Assembly (NCBI RefSeq): GCF_947487305.1 | Contig: NZ_CANKWH010000006.1 | Location: 124,001 to 188,000 of the forward strand | Source of the DNA: an uncultured Paracoccus sp. | GTDB taxonomy: Bacteria > Pseudomonadota > Alphaproteobacteria > Rhodobacterales > Rhodobacteraceae | Direction: 5' to 3' | Length of the DNA: 64,000 bases | In this document: positions 35,801 to 43,474 of the stretch, piece after piece | How positions within the stretch are numbered: the stretch's first letter is position 1 | Layout of the letters: each line of letters starts with the position of its first letter | Notes under the pieces: generated by a model | Told to the model about the DNA's origin: nothing | Seen by the model: the letters and a program-made list of their open reading frames with translations, nothing else | The model's database searches: none | Translations under genes and position numbers: made by a program

Positions 35801-38108
35801 CAAGTTGCGCCTGCTCGGCGGCGACAAGACCCAGCTTGGCAAAGCGAGCGATCTCATCCGGCGCGAGGCCATCGGTACCGGCAACGGCGACATGACCGAA
35901 GATCTCGACGGCGCGGCGCGGCAGGTCCTGATCGCGCACCGATTGCAGCATCAGCCGGGCGATCCGCAGATGACGCTGGCTGCGCGACGCATCGGCAAGC
36001 CGGTCGTGGACGCCCTGGCGGATCTGGTCGTGGCGGAACCTGTACCAGGCGGTGCGCGGCCCGGCCCGCAGGTCTGTCTCTGCGGGCAAGGCGGCAAAGA
36101 CGGCGTGATCCGTGTCCAGCGCGCGGATCACGGTTGCGTCGAGGGCGGGCGACAACAGGGTAGCGACCTGCGGCAGGGGCAGGCCGGCAACCCAGGCAAG
36201 CGTCTCGAGATCGAAACTGCTGCCGATGCAGGACGCGCTCTCCAGCAGGTCCAGCGTGGCGCGCGGCAGGGTTTGCAACCGACCGGTCAACAGTGCCGCC
36301 ACCGAAGCCGGCACCTCAGCACCGGTCAGCGCATCCATGTCGACCTGCCAGCCCGGCAGGTGCGGGTCAAAGACGAGCGCCCCGGTCGCCGCAAGCGAGG
36401 TGAGGTATTCGCGCAGGAAGAAGGCATTGCCCTGTGACACCTGATGCGCATGCCGGGCCAGATCGCGCAAGTCGGCCCGGTCGCGGGCAAGGCTGGCTTC
36501 CAGAAGCTGCTCGACATGGGCCGTGGTCAGCGGGGCCAGTTCGATGATCTCGGATCGGTCTGCCGCCGCATGGCAACGCTGGATGACCCGCCAGGCGGGA
36601 TGCGCGGGATCGACCTCGTTCGAGCGATACCCGAGGATCAGCATCACATGCGTCAGCTCCGGCACCGTGGCAATGGCCTGCAACAGATGCAGCGAGGCAT
36701 GGTCGGCCCATTGCAGATCATCCAGAAACAGGATCATCGGGGTTTGCGGGGTTGCGAAAACCTCGATGAACCGGGCGACGACCCCGATGAAGCGGCGGTT
36801 CGCCTCGGCCGGCGGGATGTCTTCGGGTTTGGGCTGCGGGCCGATCAGAATCTCCAGTTCCGGGATCAGCTCGGTCAACAGCCCGGCAAACCGCCCCAGC
36901 CTCTTCTGCAACGCGACCCGATACCCGCTCAGTGTGGTCTCATCGGCACCGAGAACCGGACGCAGCAGGCCACCTGCCGCCTGCAGGAAGGCCAGATAGG
37001 GTTGGTCGCGCTTGAAGCAGTCGAATTTTCCCGACAGCAACCGAACACCGTCGCCCATGTGATGCCAGTGCATCTGCAGGACGAAGGCCGTCTTGCCGAT
37101 GCCACTGGGTCCGGCGACCGAAACCACCGTCCGCCGGCCTTGCAGCGGCCCGTCATCGACCGCCGCCAGCAGCCGTGCCTGCTCGGCCTCACGCCCATAG
37201 AGCCGGTCGCCAGGGCGAAAGCGCGTCGTCAGCCCCCGCGCCGCAAGGTCGAACTCGCGGATAGTGCCGGTGCGGGCGAATTGGTCGGCGCAGCGTTCCA
37301 GGTCGCGGACCAGCCCGAAGGCGCTGGCATAGCGGTCATCGGGATCCTTCTGCAGCAGCCGCCGGGTGATGCGCGCCAGCATCGCCGGCAGGTCGTCGCG
37401 GCCCTGATCGAATTCCGGGATAGCGCGGGCGACATGGGCGTAGCCCAGATCGCGGGGATCGAGATCGCCGAACAATGTCCTGCCGCTGATCATCTCGGCA
37501 AAGGTTGCGCCGAGGGCGTAGAGGTCGGCCGGGTCGTCGATGGGAAGCTCGATCCGGCCGGTCAGTTCCGGCGCGGCATAGTGGGCCGAGGCACCGATAT
37601 CGGCGGCGGCCAGGCCCGATTGTCCCCAATGCGTGGTGGCACAATCGAGGCTGAGGCATTGCGCGTTCCCTCCGCCGGGCCGGATCAGCAGACGTGCCGG
37701 GCGCAGGTCGCGGTGCAGGATGCGCGCGCCGTGCAGCCCGGCGGTCAGCCGCGCCAAGGCCAGCATGCTGTCGAGCAATGGCGCGATGCGCATACCCGCC
37801 GGCGGGATCATCTCGGCCAGCAGGGACCGACCGTCATCGGCGATCACCAGAAGGCAGGCATCGGCCGGGCCAAGGCCTGTCAGGGGCGGCGCACAAAGCG
37901 CCCCACCGGCGCGCAGCGCCAGCTGCGCTGCCAGGCGAAACCGCGCGGCCAGAACCTGCTCGTCGCCTGTGGTCCCGCGATCCGGCACCAGAAACCAGAC
38001 AGCGGCCCCGTCGCTGTCCCGACCGCGCCAGACCGTGCCGGTTGCATCCCTTGCAACCAGTTGATCGAGGTGATTCTCTGCCCTGTCGTTCGGTATCGCG
38101 GTATCCAT
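32838..38108 (-). CDS. Giant signalling protein: pseudokinase, AAA ATPase, TPR-like, GAF and class III cyclase
   Basis: A 1756-residue multidomain protein. Residues 1-285 form a Ser/Thr-kinase-like domain with HRD (132-134), APE (179-181) and DLYALG helix motifs, but the DFG position reads LDC (154-156) and no ATP-binding lysine is evident. Residues 305 to about 560 are an AAA ATPase with Walker A GPSGIGKT (333-340) and Walker B LFLDD. A long alpha-helical, TPR-like region follows, then a GAF domain near 1290-1450 and a class III nucleotide cyclase near 1500-1690. Both metal aspartates are visible (VVFVDIRGST and GDG). It starts 23 bp after the lipoxygenase-like gene. It probably senses a signal and makes a cyclic nucleotide. 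Confidence 0.85.
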   Translation of the reverse strand: MDTAIPNDRAENHLDQLVARDATGTVWRGRDSDGAAVWFLVPDRGTTGDEQVLAARFRLAAQLALRAGGALCAPPLTGLGPADACLLVIADDGRSLLAEMIPPAGMRIAPLLDSMLALARLTAGLHGARILHRDLRPARLLIRPGGGNAQCLSLDCATTHWGQSGLAAADIGASAHYAAPELTGRIELPIDDPADLYALGATFAEMISGRTLFGDLDPRDLGYAHVARAIPEFDQGRDDLPAMLARITRRLLQKDPDDRYASAFGLVRDLERCADQFARTGTIREFDLAARGLTTRFRPGDRLYGREAEQARLLAAVDDGPLQGRRTVVSVAGPSGIGKTAFVLQMHWHHMGDGVRLLSGKFDCFKRDQPYLAFLQAAGGLLRPVLGADETTLSGYRVALQKRLGRFAGLLTELIPELEILIGPQPKPEDIPPAEANRRFIGVVARFIEVFATPQTPMILFLDDLQWADHASLHLLQAIATVPELTHVMLILGYRSNEVDPAHPAWRVIQRCHAAADRSEIIELAPLTTAHVEQLLEASLARDRADLRDLARHAHQVSQGNAFFLREYLTSLAATGALVFDPHLPGWQVDMDALTGAEVPASVAALLTGRLQTLPRATLDLLESASCIGSSFDLETLAWVAGLPLPQVATLLSPALDATVIRALDTDHAVFAALPAETDLRAGPRTAWYRFRHDQIRQGVHDRLADASRSQRHLRIARLMLQSVRDQDLPRRAVEIFGHVAVAGTDGLAPDEIARFAKLGLVAAEQAQLGLAFDTAWHYLGTVEELMGGGWNEGHPALCLWLYRSKAKCAFARNDRAALEASALVALAHTDDPNDLADIQGMRIRYLSTGNQGRKAADLCISVAAELGVRLPRHPGQAQVLAEVMHTLVPLGRRDLGRFADLPEADDARIRAAVQLMAQSAPAAYFAEPNLFPVLAAAATRLSLKHGMSPQAPYCFAMLGLVLCGGLGMIDRGYNFGELAIQTAARYDGTPQSKPKFVFDTFIRHWKEPLESVVEHLTDSWARNREAGDQEDATYCAGVALYADFLSGRQVDTPGRHPELLDYLRRTEMPHVKDCFLAWGQLLHLLGRPDLPPELSGDDFDYPTKFAEFQRLGNGVQIAISSIAAGVLDHLAGRYQRAEDRFALAAKHEIHIISQVLVPGLAFFRALNAYALAAADPAQSVRMRRIAWRQTLRLKFWNRSGPVNLAHRLALLKAERLAAKGQLAAALMALHESCTLAGPQAPFFACVAHRRRFHLLRRAGHPSEAREAARQAERAARDWGAPGLAHAIRAEAGLLDGPADPVASSALAAADLQGFMDLVGTLTDDGTPDDLLARIATLAMRIGNADFCAVALENGQQGISLSCHSVESGKAHPIPSTPTAPIRPVIDLCLRTRAMVQSDRPETEPYARGICGALPKAMLCVPLQQGDRLLGALYLSSRQSRHVFAPSRRSLVEALARQAAIGLQNGRLLAEVQTALESQMRQTLANRRFVPDHLMQALGQTSITEVELSQFAETEMTVVFVDIRGSTGIAEEIGARRTIAMINRYLEHVQPAIAAHGGFVGNYMGDGVLALFPDGPDRALFGVAAMARGLSGYNANRGDLPRLAFGAGLDLGPLTLGMIGDPDHIQVGVLGTPVNVAARLEVLNKDYDSRVLVSGACHARLDHPERHTLRFLGTARLGGLPTAIAVHELLDVHDETQRLALVAARGIFERAVRAMQAGEADLAARLFAEAEAAAGQDPVAARMALRCRDSRSGRRP

Positions 38109-38131
38109 GTCCGGCGCCCCGCGATGCGCCG

Positions 38132-39709
38132 CTAGTACTGGATGCTTTGCGGGATCGTGCGCGCATAGGGCACGCTCTGGGCCGGTGGCGCATCGATCGG
38201 CTCCAGCGGCTGGCAATTGGTGACGGCAGTCGGGCCAAGCGGGTCGGCGCTGGCCGGCACCGCCTTCAGCAGCGCCTGGTTGATCTTTCTCAGGTTCTGG
38301 TTGAACGCGGCCGCCGCCTGTAACAGCGCGGGGATCGGCAGCGCGTATTTCGTATCGGCAAGGTTCGGCTCGATCGCCCAGGCCTGGAAGAACATGTACT
38401 GGCACAGGGCCGCCCGCTGCATGTCATTGGGGCTGAAGATCGGATCCTTCGTGTTGTCGACCGGCGCTTCGTTCCGTGTCTTCGGCGGTGCGCGGCGGAT
38501 GCGCAGGCATTTCTCGACCGCTGTGATCTGGTTCGAGAAGCTCCAGTGATCGCCCCCATGCGAGACCGAGCCGTTCCACATGTAGATGGCCATGACCCGC
38601 GCCAGCGTGTCGCCCTCGGTGATCTGCTCGGCACCGGGAAAACCGCGCACATGGGTATTCAGATAGCGTGCCCAAAGCTTTGTATAGGCCAGCATGTCGC
38701 CATTTTGCTTGATGTAATCGGCGACGACAGTGCAGAAGGGCAGAAAGGCATCCTCGAAATAACGCGCCAGCCAATTGCCGTAGAATGTGTCGAACAGCGG
38801 ATGCTGCGAATTGGACATCTGCGGGTTCATGTAATCGTATTCGGGATAGGCAACCGGATCATATCCCTTTTCCGCCGTCAGGCCCGAATAGCCCGCGCCG
38901 AAAAGCAGCTTCAGGTTATAGGCATTTCCGGTCAGCGGATCGAAGCGCGTGCCCTGGGCATTGTTGTTCACCACGGATTCCGCGCTTTCCAGAACCGCAT
39001 TGTCCAGCGCCAGCGAATAGGCGCTGTGCGGGGCGAGCATCTGGAAGATCGGATGGTTCATCGGCAATTCGGTCTTGGTGATCGCGTTCACCGAATTCAT
39101 CGGGAAATGCAGCGCCGGATGCACCACGAACAGCACGTGATACGAGGCGCCCTGCAACCCGTAGACCATGGCGATACCAAAGGAGCTGTCGGTATCGCGC
39201 ATCAACAGCCCATCGACCTCGATGATGCGGCAGCAGTTCCTGCCCTGACCATCCTCGCGGAAGAAGACCTTGGTGGGCGCGACATGCATCCCCTCGAGCG
39301 GGTCGATCAGCTTCATCGCGGTGAAGTCGTACTTGGTCCAGAGGCCGCTGTTCAGTGCCTCGATGATATCCGGTTCATCCGCAAAGGCCTTGCGGCAGGC
39401 AGCGATTTCCTCGTCCTGCATGCGGACCCGGAACCGGGTGAACAGCGTGGTCGTCATGATCTCGTTGAAGCGCTCGGTGGTCACACCCTTCCATGCCGAG
39501 ACCGCCGCGGCATATTGCGCCGCATAGGCCGGATAGCCGATCCGTGCCTGCAGATAGCGCGCACCGATGGCTTCGTTGAACAGCAAGGCCTCCATCGGCG
39601 GGATGTTCAGCACCTCGTCGGCGCAGATCAGCGGATGCGACGGCGAGGGCTGCGGCCAGGGGCCCTTGCGCGCATAGAGGAACTGGTCCGGCAGGTCGCT
39701 CATGGTCAT
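38132..39709 (-). CDS. Lipoxygenase-like protein (LOX family fold)
   Basis: A 525-residue protein whose middle resembles lipoxygenases. HPIFQMLAPH (219-228) matches the family's HPIYKLLxPH segment, H197 and H201 could be the first two iron ligands, and H384-x3-H388 (SHGGDH) matches the third and fourth ligand pair. The spacing of the first pair (H-x3-H) differs from the usual H-x4-H, and the C-terminal residue is Tyr instead of the common Ile, so iron binding may differ. No signal peptide is apparent. It starts after a GGGAGA site and is co-transcribed with the cyclase protein. If active, it would oxygenate an unsaturated lipid. Confidence 0.55.
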   Translation of the reverse strand: MTMSDLPDQFLYARKGPWPQPSPSHPLICADEVLNIPPMEALLFNEAIGARYLQARIGYPAYAAQYAAAVSAWKGVTTERFNEIMTTTLFTRFRVRMQDEEIAACRKAFADEPDIIEALNSGLWTKYDFTAMKLIDPLEGMHVAPTKVFFREDGQGRNCCRIIEVDGLLMRDTDSSFGIAMVYGLQGASYHVLFVVHPALHFPMNSVNAITKTELPMNHPIFQMLAPHSAYSLALDNAVLESAESVVNNNAQGTRFDPLTGNAYNLKLLFGAGYSGLTAEKGYDPVAYPEYDYMNPQMSNSQHPLFDTFYGNWLARYFEDAFLPFCTVVADYIKQNGDMLAYTKLWARYLNTHVRGFPGAEQITEGDTLARVMAIYMWNGSVSHGGDHWSFSNQITAVEKCLRIRRAPPKTRNEAPVDNTKDPIFSPNDMQRAALCQYMFFQAWAIEPNLADTKYALPIPALLQAAAAFNQNLRKINQALLKAVPASADPLGPTAVTNCQPLEPIDAPPAQSVPYARTIPQSIQY

Positions 39710-40174
39710 GCGCCGTCTCCCATTGGCTCAGAGGCATCCCGGGCGTGTGTGCGATAAAGATGACCGATCCGGCCTCCGCTGCCATCGCAGGACGCATCAA
39801 CCCCGCGGTCGAGGGAATTGTTACCCGACAAGCACCCGCAAACGATCACGCCAGTAAATCGCCTGCGAGTCAAGGTAAATGCCGGCCGAGGACTTTCATA
39901 TGTTCCTGAGTATGAATGGTATTTCTTCGGTGTATGATAGTCTCGCGCGGCGGAAAACAATTTCTGGTTGTGGGTGAATTTCACCGGGCAGCGGATTCGG
40001 CTGATTAATCCGTTTGGTCTGCGTCGAAGGATGATTTTCCGAAGATGAAACTCATGCCGTCGCTTGACCTTCTCGTTCGGCAAATGCTCTTGCCAGGTTT
40101 CCGGTCCCGCGCGCAATTGTTGCGCGGCGTGACATCTCTGGCTACCGTTCGGGAATAAGGCGGCGGTAGGCTTG
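39710..40174. other. 465-bp divergent region between the lipoxygenase-like and SulP genes
   Basis: The central part (about 39830-40050) is noticeably AT-richer than the surrounding genes and must hold promoters for both directions. I could not fix them with confidence. A 7-bp hairpin (CGCGCAA/TTGCGCG, 40110-40126) lies in the leader of the SulP gene. No gene is supported. Confidence 0.55.
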
Positions 40175-42034
40175 ATGAATCCCGACAGCGACACTGACGA
40201 TCCGGGTGGGGTGGCGCGGCCATCCGCCGTGTCAGCCGTGAACCCTCAGGGAAGTGCTGTCAGATCGACCGCACTGGGTGCCGTGCTGGGTCTTGACGCG
40301 GTGGGCCATTGCATCGCGTTGGCTACGCTTTGCTTTGCGGGCGGGCTGGGTGTCGGGCTGGGGCTTGGCGCGACCGTGTTCGTTCTGGGCAGCGTGATCG
40401 CAACGCTGAGCCAGACGCTGCTTGGGCGGTTGCCGCTGTCGCTGGCCATAGCGCAGGATACCAGCATCTCGCTGCTGGCGCCGGCGGCGATCACCGCAGG
40501 GCTGATGGCGAGCGGACCGCTCGAGGCCAATGTCATCACGACCTTCGCTGTCCTCGGCCTTTCGGCGTTTGTTTCGGGCCTGCTGTTCTGGGCGGTCGGG
40601 CGATTTGGCCTTGGGCGCATCGTGCGGGCCTTTCCCTATCCCGTGGCGGCGGGGTTCCTTGCCAGTTCGGGCTGCCTGCTGGTGATGGCCGCGCTGTCCA
40701 TCCTGCTGGCGGGTTCATCCGAAGCCGAGTGGACAGCCGCGATCATGGACCCTTTGGTCTGGACCAGCCTGATCCCGGCGGTCGTCTTTGCCCTTGCGCT
40801 GCTGGTGGCGATCCACTGGTTCGGCGGTCTTGTCGGCATGCTGGCCGTGGTCGCCTTCGCGCTTGCCGGCTTCTATGCCTGCCTTGCCTGGTGGGGGATC
40901 GATGCCGGCACGGCGCGCGGCCTGCACCTCTTGCCGAATTTCGGCGGTGATGGTCCGATCGGCTTCGGGCAGCTGTCCCTGGGTGAGGTGGACTGGAACG
41001 CGGTGGCCTATGCCACGCCGATCATCGCCAGCGTGGCGCTGATCAATCTGGTCGCGATCCTGCTGAACACCACCGGGATCGAGCTTGCGCTTGAATCCGA
41101 TGTCGATGTCGACCGCGAGCTGAGGATCGCCGGGGCAACCAACCTGCTGGTCGGCGCCTTCGGCTGTGTTGCTGCCTTCGCCCAAAGCGGTGCGAATATC
41201 TTTGCCGGCCGCATGGCTGCGCAGCGCGGCGCGCTGAGTGCCGGGTATCTTCTGGTCCTGGGCGTGGCCTGCTTCTTTGCCACCAAGCTGGCCGGTGCCG
41301 TGCCGATCTTCGTGGCGACCGGCCTGCTGATCTTCATCGGCATCACCATGATCGAAAGCTGGCTGTTCCAGACCCGCAACCGCCTGCGCGCCGTCGATTG
41401 GGCGATCATCTGCGGGATCGTCGCGATGACGCTGGTTCTGGGTATTCTGCCCGCCGTGCTTGTCGGCCTGTTCCTCGCGGTGCTCAGCTTTGCCGTCACC
41501 AGTGCGCGACTGCCGGTCGTCGATTTCATCACCGATGGCCGGACCCGGCGCAGCGTGGTCGATCGCTCGCTTGCCGAGAACGACCGCCTCGGCCAGCAGG
41601 GCGACAGCATCCAGATCCTGCATTTGCAGGGTGCGTTGTTCTTTGGCTCGGTCGAGAACCTCATTGCCATCACCGGCCAACTTCTGGCCAAGGCGCCCCG
41701 CACGGCCTTCGTCATTCTCGACTGCGACGAGGTCGATCTGATCGACGCGTCGGCCTGCGCCGGCCTGACCAAGCTGCGCCAACTGCTGAAACGGCGTGGC
41801 ATCACCCCCGTCATTGCGGGACTGAGCCACTCCAACCGCAGCGCGCTGGAGCGATGGGCTCCCCAGACCCGGGGTGAGGTGGACCGGGTGCTTGGGATCC
41901 GCACCGCCCCGACGGTTGATGACGCGCTTGAGGCCTGCGAGGACGAACTGCTCGAGCAGAGGGACCCGGTTGTCGGCAAGACGCTGGACGCGCTGCTGGC
42001 CGAGCTGAGCAATGCCCATCCGCGCGCGGGGTAA
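40175..42034 (+). CDS. SulP family inorganic anion transporter with STAS domain
   Basis: A 619-residue transporter. Residues 30 to about 430 hold the multi-helix SulP membrane domain, including SLAIAQDTSISLLAPAA near residue 90. Residues 470-590 form a STAS domain with the characteristic AFVILDCDEVDLIDASACAGL. SulP proteins carry sulfate, bicarbonate or dicarboxylates; the substrate cannot be read from sequence. ATG 40175 was chosen over an adjacent TTG at 40172, and an AAGGCGG site lies upstream. The next gene, 12 bp downstream, encodes a cyclic-nucleotide-binding domain. In some bacteria that domain is fused to the end of SulP-STAS proteins. Confidence 0.9.
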   Translation: MNPDSDTDDPGGVARPSAVSAVNPQGSAVRSTALGAVLGLDAVGHCIALATLCFAGGLGVGLGLGATVFVLGSVIATLSQTLLGRLPLSLAIAQDTSISLLAPAAITAGLMASGPLEANVITTFAVLGLSAFVSGLLFWAVGRFGLGRIVRAFPYPVAAGFLASSGCLLVMAALSILLAGSSEAEWTAAIMDPLVWTSLIPAVVFALALLVAIHWFGGLVGMLAVVAFALAGFYACLAWWGIDAGTARGLHLLPNFGGDGPIGFGQLSLGEVDWNAVAYATPIIASVALINLVAILLNTTGIELALESDVDVDRELRIAGATNLLVGAFGCVAAFAQSGANIFAGRMAAQRGALSAGYLLVLGVACFFATKLAGAVPIFVATGLLIFIGITMIESWLFQTRNRLRAVDWAIICGIVAMTLVLGILPAVLVGLFLAVLSFAVTSARLPVVDFITDGRTRRSVVDRSLAENDRLGQQGDSIQILHLQGALFFGSVENLIAITGQLLAKAPRTAFVILDCDEVDLIDASACAGLTKLRQLLKRRGITPVIAGLSHSNRSALERWAPQTRGEVDRVLGIRTAPTVDDALEACEDELLEQRDPVVGKTLDALLAELSNAHPRAG

Positions 42035-42046
42035 CTGGCCCGTCGA

Positions 42047-42460
42047 ATGACCCGCATGGAACTCGCGCCCGGTGACGTGCTGATCCGGAAGGGCAATCCG
42101 AGCGCGGATATCTTCTTCGTTGAAAGCGGCCGGCTGTCGGTCCTGATCACCTCGGCCTCGGCCTCGGCCTCGGCCTCGGGTAGCGGCCTGCGGGTCCGGT
42201 CGCTGGGGTCGGGGGCCGTTGTCGGTGAGATGGCGCATATCCTCGATCTGCCGCGCAGCACCGAGGTTCTGGCGGCGACGGCCTCGGTCGTCCACCGTCT
42301 GGATGAACAGGCGATCGGCGAGATCCTCGACGGTGATCCTGTCCTCTCGGCCCTGCTCTACAAGGTGTTGGCCCATGCTCTGGCGCTGAAGGTTCTGAAG
42401 GCGAATGTCCTGATCGGCGACATGCGGGCACCGCGCGCCGCCCCCCGCGCGATCCGATAG
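42047..42460 (+). CDS. Cyclic-nucleotide-binding domain protein
   Basis: A 137-residue protein consisting of a single cNMP-binding domain: LAPGDVLIRKGNPSADIFFVESGRL, then GEMAHILDLPRST, in which the Glu and Arg correspond to the phosphate-binding cassette residues. There is no helix-turn-helix, so it is not a CRP-type activator. It follows the SulP gene by 12 bp and probably regulates that transporter in response to a cyclic nucleotide, perhaps made by the cyclase encoded on the other side of the divergent promoter. A Ser-Ala repeat encoded by a DNA microsatellite interrupts the domain near residues 35-44. The ribosome binding site is weak, consistent with translational coupling. Confidence 0.82.
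   Translation: MTRMELAPGDVLIRKGNPSADIFFVESGRLSVLITSASASASASGSGLRVRSLGSGAVVGEMAHILDLPRSTEVLAATASVVHRLDEQAIGEILDGDPVLSALLYKVLAHALALKVLKANVLIGDMRAPRAAPRAIR
42150..42179 (+). repeat. Hexanucleotide microsatellite (CCTCGG)x5 inside the cNMP-domain gene
   Basis: Five perfect copies of CCTCGG encode alternating Ser and Ala. Changes in copy number would keep the reading frame and only lengthen or shorten a loop of the binding domain. This could tune ligand binding by slipped-strand replication. Confidence 0.85.
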
Positions 42461-42478
42461 GCCCGAGACGCTTCGGGC
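42461..42478. terminator. Short hairpin in the convergent gap
   Basis: GCCCGA (42461-42466) pairs with TCGGGC (42473-42478) directly after the stop of the cNMP gene and before the convergent LysR gene end. The 6-bp stem without a T run is a weak, possibly two-way terminator. Confidence 0.4.
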
Positions 42479-42486
42479 AGCGGGGG

Positions 42487-43446
42487 TCAACCCGTCAGGG
42501 ACGATCCAACCGGCCCCTCCACCGCCTCCAGCACATGCGCCACGAAGGCCGCGACCGCCGGGCGCTTCATCGATTTCTGCTTGCAGTTCAGGAAATTGCC
42601 ACGCCCGGCGGTGATCTGGGCCGGGTGGGCGAAGACCAGCTTGCCCTCGGCAATGGGCGCGCGGACCATGTGGTGCCAGCCCAGCATGACGCCCTCGCCG
42701 GCCAGCGCGGCCTCGATCAGCAGACCGACCTTGTTGGTGGACAGGCTGGCGGGCGACTTGTCCCATTCGGCGCCCTGCACGCGGAACCATTCGGGCCAGC
42801 CCAAGGGCTGCCAGCCGATGGCATCGGCGCTCCAATGCCGGTCGTGGAGATGCAGCAGGTTCACGTGGTTGAACGCCTCGGCGCTGTCGAAGGGGCCATG
42901 TTCCGCAAGGAAGCCCGGCGAGCACACGGGCTGCGCCACCTCGTGGAAGAGGAAATGCAGGTCCTCGCCGACCTCGCAACGCTCGTTCCCGCAGAGCAGC
43001 GAGATATCCACCTCGGAATAGTTGCGGATCGCATCGTCACTGTCCGAAGCCAACACCACAAAGCCGGTCGCGGGGTGGCGGGTGCGGAACCCGTCGATCA
43101 GTGGCTTCAGCCAATAGCTGGCCATGCCGTCGGTCGCCGTGATCGTCACCGGCTGCGGCCCCTCGTCGCCGGTCATCACCGAGACCGCCGTGCTGATCGT
43201 GTCGAGTCCCGCCGTGACCGCCCCCTGCAGGCTGGCGCCTTCCGGCGTCAGCTCCAGCGCGTTGTGCTTGCGGACGAACAGCTCGGTCTCGAGCGCGCGT
43301 TCCAGCAGCCGGATCTGCTGGCTGACCGCGCCCTGGGTCACGTTCAGTTCCCTGGCGGCGAGGGTGAAGCTCAGATGTTTCGCCGCCACCTCGAAGGTCG
43401 CGAAGGCGCCAAGCGAGGGCAGGTAGCGGCGCTTGATGGCGGGCAT
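42487..43446 (-). CDS. LysR family transcriptional regulator (GcvA-like)
   Basis: A 319-residue LysR regulator of the GcvA group, recognised by the opening RRYLPSLGAFATFEVAAKH and the recognition region ARELNVTQGAVSQQIRLLE. The effector domain starts near residue 95. It is the last gene of a minus-strand unit (lyase, oxidase, regulator), 28 bp behind the oxidase gene and with an AGGAGG site. It probably controls this unit and the divergent TRAP operon; a GcvA-like ATTAG half-site is present in the shared promoter region. Confidence 0.9.
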   Translation of the reverse strand: MPAIKRRYLPSLGAFATFEVAAKHLSFTLAARELNVTQGAVSQQIRLLERALETELFVRKHNALELTPEGASLQGAVTAGLDTISTAVSVMTGDEGPQPVTITATDGMASYWLKPLIDGFRTRHPATGFVVLASDSDDAIRNYSEVDISLLCGNERCEVGEDLHFLFHEVAQPVCSPGFLAEHGPFDSAEAFNHVNLLHLHDRHWSADAIGWQPLGWPEWFRVQGAEWDKSPASLSTNKVGLLIEAALAGEGVMLGWHHMVRAPIAEGKLVFAHPAQITAGRGNFLNCKQKSMKRPAVAAFVAHVLEAVEGPVGSSLTG

Positions 43447-43474
43447 GGGAACCTCCTGCGGTCAGGCTGGAGGA

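Noticed and set aside
38109..38405. A 99-residue N-terminal extension of the giant signalling protein
   Set aside because: It would overlap the end of the lipoxygenase-like gene. The ATG at 38108 lies just before the kinase-like domain and gives a normal intergenic gap.
42150..42179. The hexanucleotide repeat as a sign of a broken or phase-variable (on/off) gene
   Set aside because: A unit of six bases cannot shift the frame, and the cNMP domain continues normally behind it, so only loop-length variation is possible.
40715..42979. A 754-codon minus-strand open frame opposite the SulP and cNMP genes
   Set aside because: Low-complexity Arg/Gly/Gln/His composition and no domain; the plus-strand SulP and STAS motifs are clear.
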